Positions 1-9,526 of a stretch of DNA of 64,000 bases are shown piece by piece. Position numbers and translations under genes: made by a program. The notes beneath the pieces are model-generated. The model had not been told where the DNA came from and ran no database searches. It worked only from the letters and a program-made list of their open reading frames with translations. Source of the stretch: Sphingomonas sp. LR60. Lineage in GTDB: Bacteria > Pseudomonadota > Alphaproteobacteria > Sphingomonadales > Sphingomonadaceae. Within the stretch, counting starts at the first letter, position 1; the number at the start of each line of letters is the position of its first letter. The stretch spans positions 1,151,501-1,215,500 of the forward strand of contig NZ_JASPFK010000001.1 in NCBI RefSeq assembly GCF_036855935.1. The letters run 5' to 3'.

Positions 1-1
1 C

Positions 2-562
2 GGCGTCGGGCTGCAGCCGCTCGGCTGGGCGCAGATCTTCGGCGGCGATGTCTCGCGCTACGCCAACCGCGTCATCGCGCTCGGCGACATCGATCCGGGC
101 GCGAACATGCTCCGCGAGGCGCTGGAGAGCGACCAGCCGTTCGAGGCGGCGTTCGAGGCGTGGCTGGAGGCGCGGCTCGACCGCCGCCCGCCCGCCGACC
201 CGCGCATCGAGATCCTGTGCGAGCTGCTGCGCGATCCAGCCACGACCCGGATCGAAACCGTCGCGGAAGCGCTCGACATGTCGCCGCGCGCGCTGGCGGC
301 GATGACGCGCTTCAACTTCGGCTTCACCCCCAAGCTGCTGCTCCGCCGCACGCGCTTCCTTCGCGCGGTGACGATCGTGCTGACCCAGCCCGAAGCGGGG
401 CCGGCGGCGCTGGAGGCGGCCGGCTATTGGGACCGGTCGCACTTCCTGCGCGACAGCCATCTGTTCCTCGGCTGCTCGGTGCGCGAATTCACCCGCCGCC
501 GCGGCCCGCACAACCAGGTCGCGATCATGGCGCGGATTCAGGCGTTCGGCACGCCGGTCTAG
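2..562 (+). CDS. AraC-family transcriptional regulator, 5' end outside the window
   Basis: The frame is already open at base 2 and stops with TAG at 560-562, so only the last 186 residues are visible. The C-terminal half looks like the double helix-turn-helix of AraC regulators: a first HTH around TVAEALDMSPRALAAM and a second around GYWDRSHFLRDSHLF, ending in the usual EFTRRR. The part before it resembles the effector-side domain of short AraC proteins, but too little is present to suggest a ligand. The gene converges on the double-TetR gene, whose likely stop lies 13 bases away. Target genes cannot be told from this window. The family is clear and the role is not. Confidence 0.8.
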   Translation, partial: GVGLQPLGWAQIFGGDVSRYANRVIALGDIDPGANMLREALESDQPFEAAFEAWLEARLDRRPPADPRIEILCELLRDPATTRIETVAEALDMSPRALAAMTRFNFGFTPKLLLRRTRFLRAVTIVLTQPEAGPAALEAAGYWDRSHFLRDSHLFLGCSVREFTRRRGPHNQVAIMARIQAFGTPV

Positions 563-575
563 CCGGCGCGGGCGC

Positions 576-1801
576 TCACCCGCCAACGCGCGGTCGTCGA
601 ACATCCCGAACATCAGCGTCGAGGCATAGAAATGGATCGCGCGATCGCGATCCATGCTCCACGCCCATTTGCGCATGTCGAACGCGGCGTTGAGCATCCC
701 CATCAGCGCCTGCGACGCGACCAGGCTGTCGACCGGGCGGACGGTGCCCTCGGCGATCCCGTCCATCATCGTGCCCGCGAAGCGCCGCGCGATCCGCGTC
801 GAGCGGTCGATCATCTGCTGCCGCTCGCCCGCGGGCAGCCCGCTCAGCGCGGTGGTGCGCAACAGCGACTCGCGCTCCGAAAACTGCACCGCCACCAGTG
901 TCGCAACCGTGTCGCACAGCCGCTGCCAATAGTTCCCGTCACGCTCGTCGGCGAGCCGCTGCGCCGCGGCGATCGTGTCGAAGCTGCGGCGGTAACAGGC
1001 GACGACCAGATCGTCCTTGGCATCGAGATGGTGGTAGAAGCTGCCCTTGGTGACGTTCAGCTCCGACGCGATCCGCTGCACCGATGCGCCGCGATACCCC
1101 AGCTCGTTGATGAGCCGCGTCGCCGCGAGCAGGAACGCCTCGCGCCCCGGCACCGGATCGTCGTGCGGCAGCGCGACCGCCGCCGGGTTCCAGCCGGCAC
1201 CGTCCACCGCCAGCCCGTCGCGCAGCAACGCGATTAGCCGCGCCGCCGCCCGCGGATATTGATCGACCTCGTAGCGCGGCAACCACAACGGCAGCCAGAA
1301 GATGTTCTCCAGCAGCACATGCGCGCGCGCGCCGGCCAGGTCGGTCGCCTCGCGCGACAGCCCGCTGCCCCACAAGGCGCGCGTCCGCCGGAACACCTCA
1401 CGCCAGCGGTTCATCAACGTCGCGCGCATCGGCTCGTCCATCGCGCGCAGGTCTGACAGCACCGCCAGCGCGCGTTCCTCGCCGCGCTCGATCCGCATCA
1501 GCCGCTCGACGTTGAGCGTCACCATCCGCGCGACCCGCGCCTGTGGAGTCGCTTCGCGCGCGGCATCGTCGAGCATCGCCATCAGGCTGTCGAGCGTCTG
1601 CTCGAAGGCGGCGGCGGCCAGATCCTCCTTGCGCTTGAAATAATAGGTCACGCTGGTGGTGTTCAGCCCGACACGGCGCGCGACATCGGCGAAGGTCATC
1701 CCCTTCGCGCTCTGCTCGTTGATCGCGTCGGCGGCGGCGGCAAGGATCGCCTGGCGCTTCTCGCGAAAGCGCCGCGTGCTGCCGGTGTCTTCGGTTGTCA
1801 T
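576..1801 (-). CDS. Regulator with two fused TetR DNA-binding domains
   Basis: The protein carries two TetR-type helix-turn-helices. The first is at about residues 35-58 (GMTFADVARRVGLNTTSVTYY) shortened here to its core FADVARRVGLNTTSVTYYF; the second is at about 235-260 (VQRIASELNVTKGSFYHHL). Each is followed by a helical ligand-binding-like region. Start ATG is at 1801, with an in-frame ATG at 1810. Read literally, the frame never stops and runs antisense through the AraC gene to the window edge. One missing base near the 3' end would bring in the TGA at 576-578 and give 408 residues, with the two convergent genes no longer overlapping. I prefer that reading and give those coordinates. The gene is divergent from the acyl-CoA dehydrogenase operon, so it may repress it. 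Confidence 0.75.
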
Positions 1802-1944
1802 TTCCCCCATGACGTAGCGTTAGCATGGCTGCTTTCGAAGATGCAGTCCTTTTCTTCAAGGGCGCTATGCTCCCGATCTGCGGCTTTACCGAACATCGGG
1901 TATGGCCTACATCACGCAGCCGACAGCCACGGAGAGGAAGCGCG

Positions 1945-3180
1945 GTGGATTTTACCCTGAGCGAGCGCGAGACGCATTTCCGCGATCGGGTACGCGAGTT
2001 CATCGCCCGCGAGATCGCGCCGCGTCGCGCCGAACACGACCGCCAGCATCATGACGGCGATCCGTGGAAGGTGCTGCCCGTGATCGAGGAGGTGAAGGCG
2101 CGCGCGAAGGCGGCCGGGCTATGGAATTTCTTCATGCCGCCGCATTCAGGCCAGACCCATGTCGACGATACGTTCGCGTTCGAGGGCACGCAGCTTTCGA
2201 ACCTCGAATATGCGCTCTGCGCCGAGGAGATGGGCCGCATCGACTGGGCGAGCGAGTGTTTCAACTGCTCGGCGCCCGATACCGGCAATATGGAGGTGCT
2301 CCATCGCTACGGCACGCTGGCGCAGAAGGAAGAGTGGTTGCGGCCACTGATGAATGGCGAGATCCGCTCGGTCTTCCTGATGACCGAGCCGGCGGTCGCC
2401 TCGTCCGACGCGACGAATATCGAGACGCGCATCGATCGCGATGGCGACCATTATGTCATTAACGGTCGCAAATGGTGGTCGTCGGGGATCGGCGACCCGC
2501 GCTGCCGGATCGGCATCCTGATGGGCAAGACCGATACCGGCGCGGCGCGGCACCAGCAGCAGAGCATGGTGCTCGTCCCGCTCGACACGCCGGGCGTGCG
2601 GATCGAGCGGATGCTGTCGGTCTATGGCTATGACCATGCGCCGCACGGCCATGGCGAGGTCAGCTTCACCGACGTGCGCGTGCCGGTCGAAAACATGCTG
2701 CTCGGTGAGGGCAGGGGGTTCGAGATTGCGCAGGGCCGGCTCGGGCCGGGGCGCATCCATCATTGCATGCGCACGATCGGCGTTGCGGAGAGCGCGATCG
2801 AGGCGATGGCGCGCCGGCTGGTCACCCGCACCGCCTTCGGCAAGCGCATCGCCGATCACAGCGTCTGGGAAGAGCGGATCGCGCGGGCGCGGATCGACAT
2901 CGAGATGACGCGGCTGCTCTGTCTCAAGGCCGCCGACATGATGGATAAGGCCGGCAATAAGGCCGCGCAACAGGAAATCGCGATGATCAAGGTGCAGGCG
3001 CCGAACATGGCGCTGCGGATCCTCGACGATGCGGTGCAGGCGCATGGCGGCGCGGGCGTGTCGGGCGACTTCGATCTCGCGCACGCCTGGGCATCGATGC
3101 GGACGTTGCGCTTCGCCGACGGCCCCGACGAGGTTCATGCGCGCGCGATCGCGCGACACGAGTTCGGCAAATACGCATGA
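1945..3180 (+). CDS. Acyl-CoA dehydrogenase, ACAD10/11-like
   Basis: This is a 411-residue flavoprotein of the acyl-CoA dehydrogenase family. The GTG start at 1945 is chosen because GGAGAGGAA lies just upstream and the protein then begins [18 protein letters not shown], as in the family; the longer frame from 1825 has no such support. Flavin and substrate motifs are visible ([18 protein letters not shown] in the middle domain, [18 protein letters not shown] near the end). The C-terminal stretch [17 protein letters not shown] closely resembles that of vertebrate ACAD11. The stop overlaps the start of the phosphotransferase gene by four bases. In ACAD10/11 and in the bacterial levulinate pathway such an enzyme acts after a kinase on 4-hydroxyacyl-CoA. 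That role is inferred here from the gene neighbours. Confidence 0.88.
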   Translation: MDFTLSERETHFRDRVREFIAREIAPRRAEHDRQHHDGDPWKVLPVIEEVKARAKAAGLWNFFMPPHSGQTHVDDTFAFEGTQLSNLEYALCAEEMGRIDWASECFNCSAPDTGNMEVLHRYGTLAQKEEWLRPLMNGEIRSVFLMTEPAVASSDATNIETRIDRDGDHYVINGRKWWSSGIGDPRCRIGILMGKTDTGAARHQQQSMVLVPLDTPGVRIERMLSVYGYDHAPHGHGEVSFTDVRVPVENMLLGEGRGFEIAQGRLGPGRIHHCMRTIGVAESAIEAMARRLVTRTAFGKRIADHSVWEERIARARIDIEMTRLLCLKAADMMDKAGNKAAQQEIAMIKVQAPNMALRILDDAVQAHGGAGVSGDFDLAHAWASMRTLRFADGPDEVHARAIARHEFGKYA

Positions 3181-4196
3181 GCGACCTCGACACCGCGCGG
3201 CTCGGCGACTGGCTGGCGGCGCATGTCCCCGGTTCGGGCGCGATCATCGGGGAGCAACGGCTGGAGGGTGGGCAATCCAATCCCACCTATCGCATCGACA
3301 CCGACGGCGGCAGCTATGTGCTGCGCCGCAAGCCGGTCGGTGCGCTGCTGCCCTCCGCGCATCAGGTCGACCGCGAATATCGCGTGATCGCCGCGCTCCA
3401 CCCGACCGGCTTTCCGGTGCCGCGGCCGTACGGGCTGTGCATGGACGATGCGGTGATCGGCTCGGCCTTCTATGTGATGGCGATGGTCGAAGGGCGGACG
3501 ATCTGGGACGGGACGATGCCCGATTTCACCCCCGATCAGCGCCGCGCACATTACGAGGCGATGATCGACACGCTCGCCGATCTCCACAACACTGACCATG
3601 TCGCGATCGGGCTGGAGGATTACGGCCGCCCCGGCAATTATTTCGAGCGCCAGGTCGCACGCTGGACCAAACAATATCGCGGTGCCGAAACCGAGCCGAT
3701 GCCCGCGATGGAGAAGCTCATCGACTTCCTGCCGCGCACCGTTCCCGCGCAGGAGCGGACCAGCATCGTCCATGGCGACTATCGCGTCGACAACCTCCGC
3801 TTCGCGCCGGGCACCGAACCGCGCGTCGCGGCGGTGCTCGACTGGGAATTGTCGACGCTCGGCGATCCGGTTGCCGACCTCACCTATTTCCTGATGAGCT
3901 GGGTCACCGAGCCCGAAGGCCGCTCGGGCGTGCTCGGCCGCACCGGCGCGACGACCGGTATTCCCGAAATGACCGAGATGCTGGAGCGTTACTGCGCGCG
4001 TACCGGGCGCAGCGCGCCGATCGCGCTCGACTGGTATTTTGCGTTCAATCTCTTCCGGCTCGCCGGCATCGTGCAAGGCATCAAGAAACGGATCGTCACC
4101 GGCACCGCCGCCAACCCGCGTGCGCACGAAACCGCGGCGCGGATGGGCGGGCTGGTCGATGCCGCATGGCATTTCGCGCAACGGGCCGGGGCATGA
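3177..4196 (+). CDS. APH-fold phosphotransferase, ACAD10/11 N-domain type
   Basis: The 339-residue protein has the aminoglycoside-phosphotransferase/choline-kinase fold. An N-terminal nucleotide-binding lobe begins with [13 protein letters not shown]. The catalytic loop [10 protein letters not shown] is at about residues 197-206 and the metal-binding DWE at about 222-224, followed by [13 protein letters not shown]. Both catalytic and metal Asp residues are present, so the protein should be active. It starts inside the stop of the acyl-CoA dehydrogenase gene (ATGA) and ends inside the start of the SDR gene (ATGA), so the three are translationally coupled. In human ACAD10/11 this domain is fused to an acyl-CoA dehydrogenase and phosphorylates 4-hydroxyacyl-CoA; antibiotic resistance is an unlikely role. 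Confidence 0.88.
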   Translation: MSDLDTARLGDWLAAHVPGSGAIIGEQRLEGGQSNPTYRIDTDGGSYVLRRKPVGALLPSAHQVDREYRVIAALHPTGFPVPRPYGLCMDDAVIGSAFYVMAMVEGRTIWDGTMPDFTPDQRRAHYEAMIDTLADLHNTDHVAIGLEDYGRPGNYFERQVARWTKQYRGAETEPMPAMEKLIDFLPRTVPAQERTSIVHGDYRVDNLRFAPGTEPRVAAVLDWELSTLGDPVADLTYFLMSWVTEPEGRSGVLGRTGATTGIPEMTEMLERYCARTGRSAPIALDWYFAFNLFRLAGIVQGIKKRIVTGTAANPRAHETAARMGGLVDAAWHFAQRAGA

Positions 4197-4993
4197 TGCG
4201 CTTCGCGGGCAAGTCGATCGTCGTCACCGGCGCCGGCTCGGGGATCGGCCGCGCGGCGGCGTTGCTGTTCGCGACAGAGGGCGGGCAGGTGGTCGTCGCC
4301 GACGTCACCGATCGCGCGGAGGAGACGGCACAGTCGATCGTCGCCGCGGGTGGCGTCGCGGCAGCGATCCGCATGGATGCTGGCGACGAGGGCGATGTCG
4401 CACGCACCGTCGCGCTTGCCGTCGATCGCTTCGGCGGCCTCGACGTGATGTTCGCCAATGCCGGCATCTCGGGCGGGATGGCGAACATCTTCGACACCGA
4501 TGTCGCGCTGTTCGCGGAAGTGTTGCGTGTCAATCTGATCGGCCCGTGGCTGGCGGTGAAGCACGCCGCACCATCGATCGCCGCGCGCGGCGGCGGCGCG
4601 ATCGTGCTGACCGCCAGCGTCGCCGGGCTGCGCTCGGGTGCGGGCTCGCCTGCGTATTCGGCGTCCAAGGCGGGGGTCATCAATCTCGCGACGACCGCCG
4701 CGCAGCAATTGTCCGGCTCGGGCGTCCGCGTGAACGCGCTGTGCCCCGGCCTGACGGAGACGGGGATGACGCAGCCGACCTTCGATTACGCGCGCGACGC
4801 CGGCAAGATGGACCGCATCGGTCGCCTCAATCCATTGCGCCGCGGAGCACAGCCCGAGGAACTGGCGCGCGTCGCGCTGTTCCTCGCCAGCGACGACGCC
4901 AGCTACGTCAACGGCCAGGCGCTCGCGGCGGATGGCGGCCTGTCGTCGAGTCACCCGGTAACGCGACAGGACTATGGCAAGACCGCGGTGTGA
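4193..4993 (+). CDS. Short-chain dehydrogenase/reductase
   Basis: A classical SDR of 266 residues. The cofactor motif TGAGSGIG is at about residues 11-18, an acidic residue follows beta-2 (VVVADVTD), which favours NAD(H), the structural NAG motif is present as FANAGISGG, and the catalytic YSASK is at about 155-159. The ATG at 4193 overlaps the TGA of the phosphotransferase gene; a second ATG follows directly at 4196. It is the third gene of the coupled trio and probably oxidises or reduces a hydroxyacyl-CoA or hydroxy acid made by the other two. The corresponding position in the Pseudomonas putida lva operon also holds an SDR. Confidence 0.87.
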   Translation: MMRFAGKSIVVTGAGSGIGRAAALLFATEGGQVVVADVTDRAEETAQSIVAAGGVAAAIRMDAGDEGDVARTVALAVDRFGGLDVMFANAGISGGMANIFDTDVALFAEVLRVNLIGPWLAVKHAAPSIAARGGGAIVLTASVAGLRSGAGSPAYSASKAGVINLATTAAQQLSGSGVRVNALCPGLTETGMTQPTFDYARDAGKMDRIGRLNPLRRGAQPEELARVALFLASDDASYVNGQALAADGGLSSSHPVTRQDYGKTAV

Positions 4994-5029
4994 CAAGGGC
5001 GGCGACCGGCAAGCATCTCGAAGCGCACG

Positions 5030-5054
5030 GGAACGCCCGCAGCTAACCTGTGTT
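5030..5054 (+). promoter_or_regulatory. Candidate EcfG general-stress promoter
   Basis: GGAAC (5030-5034) is followed by 17 bases and GTT (5052-5054). This fits the alphaproteobacterial sigma-EcfG consensus GGAAC-N16/17-(c)GTT. The site lies 29 bases before the ATG of the catalase-like gene on the same strand, which leaves room for a short leader. The same spacing occurs at 30068-30092. Confidence 0.55.
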
Positions 5055-5082
5055 GACCCTCCATCCACAGGAGAGTCGCCCG

Positions 5083-6150
5083 ATGCCCGCCCCCATCCGT
5101 TACACCGCCGACATCGAGCAGCAGCAGCCCGACGAGGCGACGACGATCGCCCAGCTTAACGAACAGTTCGACATCGTCCTCGACACCACCGCCGAGGATT
5201 ACGGCCACGCCGTCCGCGCCGTCCATGCCAAGGCGCATGCGATCCTCGAAGGCACGCTGACCATCGACGCCGATCTTCCGCCCGAGCTGGCGCAGGGCCT
5301 GTTCGCCACGCCGGGCGAGCACAAGGTGCTGATGCGCTTTTCCACCAATCCCGGCGACATCCTCGACGACGCGATCTCGCTGCCACGCGGCCTCGCGATC
5401 AAGATCCTCGACGTCGACGGCGAGCGGTTGCCGGGCGCCGAGGGCCGGTCGCAGGACTTCATCATGGTCAATGCCACCGCCTTCCAGGCGAAGACCGCCG
5501 CCAAATTCCTCGGCAGCCTCAAGCTGCTGGCGCGCACCACCGACAAGGCGGAGGGCGGCAAGAAGGCGCTTTCCGCGGTGCTGCGCGGTGTCAGCAGCGC
5601 GCTCGGCGCGGTCGGGATCGAGAGCGCGACGATCAACACGCTCGGCGGTGCACCAAACGTCGATCCGGTCGGCGAGACCTACTACAGCACCACCCCGTTT
5701 CGCTACGGCGACCATATCGCCAAGTTCAGCCTCCGGCCCGTCGCCCCCGGCCTCACGGAGCGCACCGGCGCGATCATCGACACGGCGGGCGACCGCGACG
5801 CGATCCGCCACACCGTCCGCGACGAGCTACGATCGATCGCCGGCGAATGGGAGTTCCGCGTCCAGCTCGCCCGCGACCTCGCGCGCCAGCCGGTCGAGGA
5901 CGCGACCGTCGAGTGGGACGAGCAGGAAGCCCCCTTCGTCCGCGTCGCCACGCTCCGCACCGCCGCGCAGGACAGCTGGGATGATGCCCGCGTCGAACAG
6001 GTCAACGACCATTTGCGCTTCAGCGTGTGGACCGGCCTCTCCGCACACCAGCCGCTCGGCAACATCAACCGTGCGCGCCGCGACATCTATCGCCACTCCG
6101 CCGACTACCGCCAGCACGTCAACCGCTGCCCGATCCACGAACCGGAATGA
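5083..6150 (+). CDS. Catalase-like heme protein, y4iL type
   Basis: The 355-residue protein shows the catalase fold in divergent form. It has RFSTNPGD and a shortened DPRG-like element (SLPRGLAIKI), SQDFIMVNATAF, TYYSTTPFRYGDHIAKFSL in the barrel, and LRFSVWTGLSAHQPLG near the C-terminus. This pattern belongs to the y4iL-like branch of catalase-related heme proteins rather than to monofunctional catalases. The expected activity is peroxide or lipid-hydroperoxide turnover; which one is unknown. ATG 5083 is chosen because CAGGAGAG lies about 8 bases upstream; the GTG/TTG-type extension to 5050 is rejected. A candidate EcfG promoter precedes the gene, which fits a stress role. Its stop is only two bases from the stop of the convergent tesB-like gene. 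Confidence 0.82.
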   Translation: MPAPIRYTADIEQQQPDEATTIAQLNEQFDIVLDTTAEDYGHAVRAVHAKAHAILEGTLTIDADLPPELAQGLFATPGEHKVLMRFSTNPGDILDDAISLPRGLAIKILDVDGERLPGAEGRSQDFIMVNATAFQAKTAAKFLGSLKLLARTTDKAEGGKKALSAVLRGVSSALGAVGIESATINTLGGAPNVDPVGETYYSTTPFRYGDHIAKFSLRPVAPGLTERTGAIIDTAGDRDAIRHTVRDELRSIAGEWEFRVQLARDLARQPVEDATVEWDEQEAPFVRVATLRTAAQDSWDDARVEQVNDHLRFSVWTGLSAHQPLGNINRARRDIYRHSADYRQHVNRCPIHEPE

Positions 6151-6152
6151 GG

Positions 6153-7049
6153 TCAGCGCCGCATCCGCGCCAGCCCCTCCTGCGCGACGCTCGCCACCAG
6201 CCGCCCGTCGGCGGTGAAGATCCGCCCGCGGTTCATGCCGCGGCCGTGTCCCGCCCACGGACTGTCCATCGTGTAGAGCAGCCAGTCATCGGTCCGCGCC
6301 GGCTCGTGCAGCCACAAGGCGTGGTCGAGGCTGGCGGTCTGCATCCCCGGCGTGATCCACGTCACGCCATGCGGCAACATGCACGTCCCCAGCAGCATCA
6401 TGTCGCTGGCATAGGCGAGCACCGCGCGGTGCATCGCCGGATCGTCGCCAACGGGTGCGACCGCGCGGAACCAGTAATGATGCACCGGCGGGGCAGGGGT
6501 CGGCTCGGTCCAGTGCCGCGGCGTCACCGGGCGATATTCGATCGCGCGCGGCCGCAACAATTGCGCGCGAAGCTGCGGCGGGATCTTGTCGACCACCGCC
6601 GCGCGCAACGTCTGTTCGTCCTGCAACGACTCGGGCGGCGGCACGTCGGGCATCGCATCCTGATGCGACAATCCTTCCTCGGGACGCTGGAACGACGCGG
6701 CCATGTTGAGGATCGGCGTGCCCCGCTGCATCGCGATCACGCGCCGCGTCGCGAAACTGCGTCCCTCGAAATCGCGCACCACGCGGTAGATGATCGGATG
6801 CTCCTCCGACCCGGCGCGCATGAAATAGGCGTGGAGCGAATGCGCGACCTTGTCGGTCTCGCCCGCCGAGCGCTGCGCCGCCTGCAACGCCTGCGCGATC
6901 ACCTGCCCGCCGAACACGCGCCCGACCCCGCCGGTCGACCGCCGCCCGCGATACAGATCGGTGTCGATCTCCTCGACGTCGAGCAGATCGAACAGATCGG
7001 CGACCAGTTCGGCCGGAGAGGGCGCCGCAGGCGAAGGCACGTCGCTCAA
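6153..7049 (-). CDS. tesB: Acyl-CoA thioesterase II
   Basis: TesB-type double-hotdog thioesterase of 298 residues, the usual length. The first hotdog contains GRVFGGQVIAQALQAA and HSLHAYFMRAG, the second HHYWFRA and YASDMMLLGT, where the Asp is the expected catalytic residue, and the protein ends with SVAQEGLARMRR. It hydrolyses medium- and long-chain acyl-CoA to free acid and CoA in the cytoplasm. The start overlaps the stop of the upstream acyl-CoA dehydrogenase gene by four bases, so it is the last gene of a minus-strand beta-oxidation operon. An 831-codon open frame runs antisense through this area and is a G+C artefact. Confidence 0.92.
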   Translation of the reverse strand: MSDVPSPAAPSPAELVADLFDLLDVEEIDTDLYRGRRSTGGVGRVFGGQVIAQALQAAQRSAGETDKVAHSLHAYFMRAGSEEHPIIYRVVRDFEGRSFATRRVIAMQRGTPILNMAASFQRPEEGLSHQDAMPDVPPPESLQDEQTLRAAVVDKIPPQLRAQLLRPRAIEYRPVTPRHWTEPTPAPPVHHYWFRAVAPVGDDPAMHRAVLAYASDMMLLGTCMLPHGVTWITPGMQTASLDHALWLHEPARTDDWLLYTMDSPWAGHGRGMNRGRIFTADGRLVASVAQEGLARMRR

Positions 7050-8173
7050 TAGCCGCGCCCGCGCGCCACGCGATCGGCGTGGAAGTTCGCATCGCCGAAC
7101 ATTTCGGCGAGCACCCGCGCGCGCTTCATGAAGAAGCCGATGTCATATTCGTCGGTCATGCCGATTCCGCCGTGCATCTGAACGCCTTCCTGCACCGACA
7201 GCGTCGTGGCAAGCCCCGTCATCGCCTTGGCGACCGACACCGCCTGATCCGCCGCGGCGTCCTCGGCGTCGAGCAATTGCTGCGCCTTCAACACCGCGGC
7301 GCGTGCCACCTCCAGCTCGGCATAGAGATGCGCGGCACGGTGCTGGAGCGCCTGGAAGCTGCCGATCAGCGCGCCGAACTGCTTGCGCTGCTTCAAATAG
7401 CCGACCGTCAAGTCCATCGCGCCGCCGCCGACCCCGAGCAGCTCCGCCGACGCCCCCGTCCGCCCGGCCCGCAACAGCCGGTCGAGCGGCGCGCGCCCCG
7501 CGTCCACCTCGCCGATCACCGCATCGCCGTCGACCGCGACGCCCTCGAAGGTCAGCCGCGCGGCGATGCTGCTGTCGGCAAGCCGTTCGGGCGTCGCGGT
7601 CAGGCCGGCGGCATCGGCCGGCACCGCGAACAAGGTCACGCCCTCGGCGTCCGCATCGCTGCCGGCGGTCCGCGCCGCGACGATCAGCAGATCGGCGACA
7701 TGGCCATGCGTGACGAACTGCTTGGCGCCGCTCAGCCGAAAACCGTTGCCGGCCCGCTCCGCGCGCATCGTCACGCCGTCGCGATGCTTCGGCCCCTCGT
7801 CGATCGCCAGCGCCGCGACCGTCTCACCCGACAGGATACCGGGGAACCAGCGCTCAGCCTGCGCGGTGCCGTCGAGCGCCGCCACCGCCGCCACCGCGGT
7901 GGAGAGGAACGGCGAAGGCGACAGGTTGCGCCCGATCTCCTCCAGCACCACGCCCGCCTCGACATGCCCGAGCCCCAGCCCGCCGGCATCCTCGCCGATC
8001 AGGATGCCGGTGAACCCCATCTCCGCGAATTGCTTCCACAACGCGCGATCGAACCCGGTCGCATCGTCGCTGTCGCGCAAGCGCCGCAGGTTCGCGACGG
8101 GCGCATTCTCGCCCACGAAGTCGCGCGCGGTGTCGCGCAGCATCGTCTGTTCGTCATTCAGGAAAAGCGGCAT
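7046..8173 (-). CDS. Acyl-CoA dehydrogenase
   Basis: A 375-residue acyl-CoA dehydrogenase. The N-terminal helical domain starts LFLNDEQTMLRDTARDFV; the middle domain has LAIDEGPKHRDG and VTHGHVADLLIVAARTAG; the C-terminal helical domain has KQRKQFGALIGSFQALQHR and the conserved HGGIGMTDEYDIGFFMKRA. The Glu usually acting as base sits in the C-terminal domain, but I cannot place it with certainty. It probably works with the second dehydrogenase upstream (8348-9526). Such pairs of divergent acyl-CoA dehydrogenases often act on bulky, for example sterol-like, acyl chains. The substrate is not established here. Confidence 0.88.
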   Translation of the reverse strand: MPLFLNDEQTMLRDTARDFVGENAPVANLRRLRDSDDATGFDRALWKQFAEMGFTGILIGEDAGGLGLGHVEAGVVLEEIGRNLSPSPFLSTAVAAVAALDGTAQAERWFPGILSGETVAALAIDEGPKHRDGVTMRAERAGNGFRLSGAKQFVTHGHVADLLIVAARTAGSDADAEGVTLFAVPADAAGLTATPERLADSSIAARLTFEGVAVDGDAVIGEVDAGRAPLDRLLRAGRTGASAELLGVGGGAMDLTVGYLKQRKQFGALIGSFQALQHRAAHLYAELEVARAAVLKAQQLLDAEDAAADQAVSVAKAMTGLATTLSVQEGVQMHGGIGMTDEYDIGFFMKRARVLAEMFGDANFHADRVARGRGY

Positions 8174-8213
8174 CGCATCCCTCCGATAGTGGGGCTGATC
8201 GTCCCACCTTCAA

Positions 8214-8346
8214 CGTCGCCCCTGCGCAGGCAGGGGCCTATGTCTCTGTCGTGTGCCGAGACGTTTGACACACATCCCGCGCTCACTATTGGCCACCGCG
8301 CACTTCCATTCGGCAGCCATGGGCCCCTGCCTTCGCAGGGGCGACG
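8214..8346. repeat. Inverted-repeat element between two dehydrogenase genes
   Basis: The left arm at 8214-8240 (CGTCGCCCCTGCG, then CAGGCAGGGGCC) is mirrored by the right arm at 8321-8346. The arms match over about 25 bases with one or two differences and enclose about 80 bases of non-coding sequence. It fills almost the whole gap between the genes stopping at 8348 and starting at 8173. A small dispersed palindromic element is likely; a transcript-attenuating hairpin is possible. Confidence 0.6.
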
Positions 8347-8347
8347 A

Positions 8348-9526
8348 TCACCCCGGCAATTCCAGTATCCGCTTCGCCACGATGTTGAGCTGGATCTCGC
8401 TCGTCCCGCCCTCGATCGAATTGGCCTTGGTCCGCAGCCACGCCCGCGCCGCGCGCCCGCCGCCCGAACGCTCGCTTTCCCATTCGACCGCGTCCGACCC
8501 GCCCGCCGCCATCGACAGTTCGTGCCGCGCCTTGTTCAGCTCGGTACCGTAATATTTCATCATGCTCGGCTGCGCGGGGTGCGCCTGTCCCGCCTTCAGC
8601 TCGTCGATGAACCGCTCGCTCTGCGCCGCGAACGCCAGCGCGCGGACCTCGTACAGCGCGATCTGCGCGCGCAGCAGCGGATCGGCCAGCCGTCCCTCGG
8701 CATCCACTCCGACCGTCGCCAGCGCCCCCTCGACCAGCGCGTCGCCGCCGCCCGACAGGCCCATGCCCGAGATCATCTCGCGCTCATGCCCGAGCAGGTA
8801 TTTGGCGACGTCCCAGCCCTTGTTGAGATCGCCGACCAGATTGGCCTTGGGCACCTTCACATCGTCGAAGAAGGTCTCGCAAAACGGCGAATAGCCGCTG
8901 ATGAGAAGGATCGGCTTGGTCGACACGCCGGGCGAGGCCATGTCGAACAGCACGAAGCTGATCCCGCCCTGCTTGGTCGTCTTGTCGGTGCGGACCAGGC
9001 AGAAAATCCAGTCGGCCTGATCGGCATAGCTGGTCCACACCTTCTGACCGTTGACGATGAAATGATCGCCGGCATCCTCGGCGCTGGTCGCCAGGCTCGC
9101 GAGGTCCGATCCGGCATTGGGCTCCGAATAGCCCTGGCACCAGCGGATCTCGCCGCGCGCGATCTTGGGCAGATGCTCCAGCTTCTGCGCCTCGGTCCCA
9201 TATTTCAGCAGCGCCGGCCCGAGCATCGAAATGCCGAAGCTGTTGAGCGGGCTACGCGCCTTGATCCGCGCCATTTCCTCGCGCAGCAATTTGGTTTCCG
9301 CCGCGCTCAGCCCGCCACCGCCATATTTCTTGGGCCAGTCGGGGACGGTCCAGCCGCGCGCCGCCATCCGGTCGAGCCATGTCTTCTGCGGCGCGGTCAG
9401 CCGCGACTGATCGCGCCCGCCCCACACCACGTCCTTCTCGGAGACGATCGGCGCGCGCATTTCGGGCGGACAATTCGCCTCCAGCCACGCGCGCGTCTCT
9501 TCGCGGAAGGTGTCGAGATCGCTCAC
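8348..9526 (-). CDS. Acyl-CoA dehydrogenase
   Basis: A 392-residue acyl-CoA dehydrogenase. The GTG start at 9526 forms a GTGA overlap with the stop of the upstream fused enzyme, which is much more credible than the open extension to 9670 lying inside that gene. Family motifs are [13 protein letters not shown] (flavin/substrate loop), [18 protein letters not shown] and [21 protein letters not shown] at the C-terminus. The long insert-free form with this ending resembles FadE-type enzymes of steroid and branched-acid degradation. It is co-transcribed with the fused hydratase/dehydrogenase. The substrate is unknown. Confidence 0.9.
   Translation of the reverse strand: MSDLDTFREETRAWLEANCPPEMRAPIVSEKDVVWGGRDQSRLTAPQKTWLDRMAARGWTVPDWPKKYGGGGLSAAETKLLREEMARIKARSPLNSFGISMLGPALLKYGTEAQKLEHLPKIARGEIRWCQGYSEPNAGSDLASLATSAEDAGDHFIVNGQKVWTSYADQADWIFCLVRTDKTTKQGGISFVLFDMASPGVSTKPILLISGYSPFCETFFDDVKVPKANLVGDLNKGWDVAKYLLGHEREMISGMGLSGGGDALVEGALATVGVDAEGRLADPLLRAQIALYEVRALAFAAQSERFIDELKAGQAHPAQPSMMKYYGTELNKARHELSMAAGGSDAVEWESERSGGGRAARAWLRTKANSIEGGTSEIQLNIVAKRILELPG

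Noticed and set aside
3177..4196. An aminoglycoside-resistance gene, from the APH fold.
   Set aside because: Its operon partners and its resemblance to the ACAD10/11 kinase domain point to acyl-CoA metabolism.
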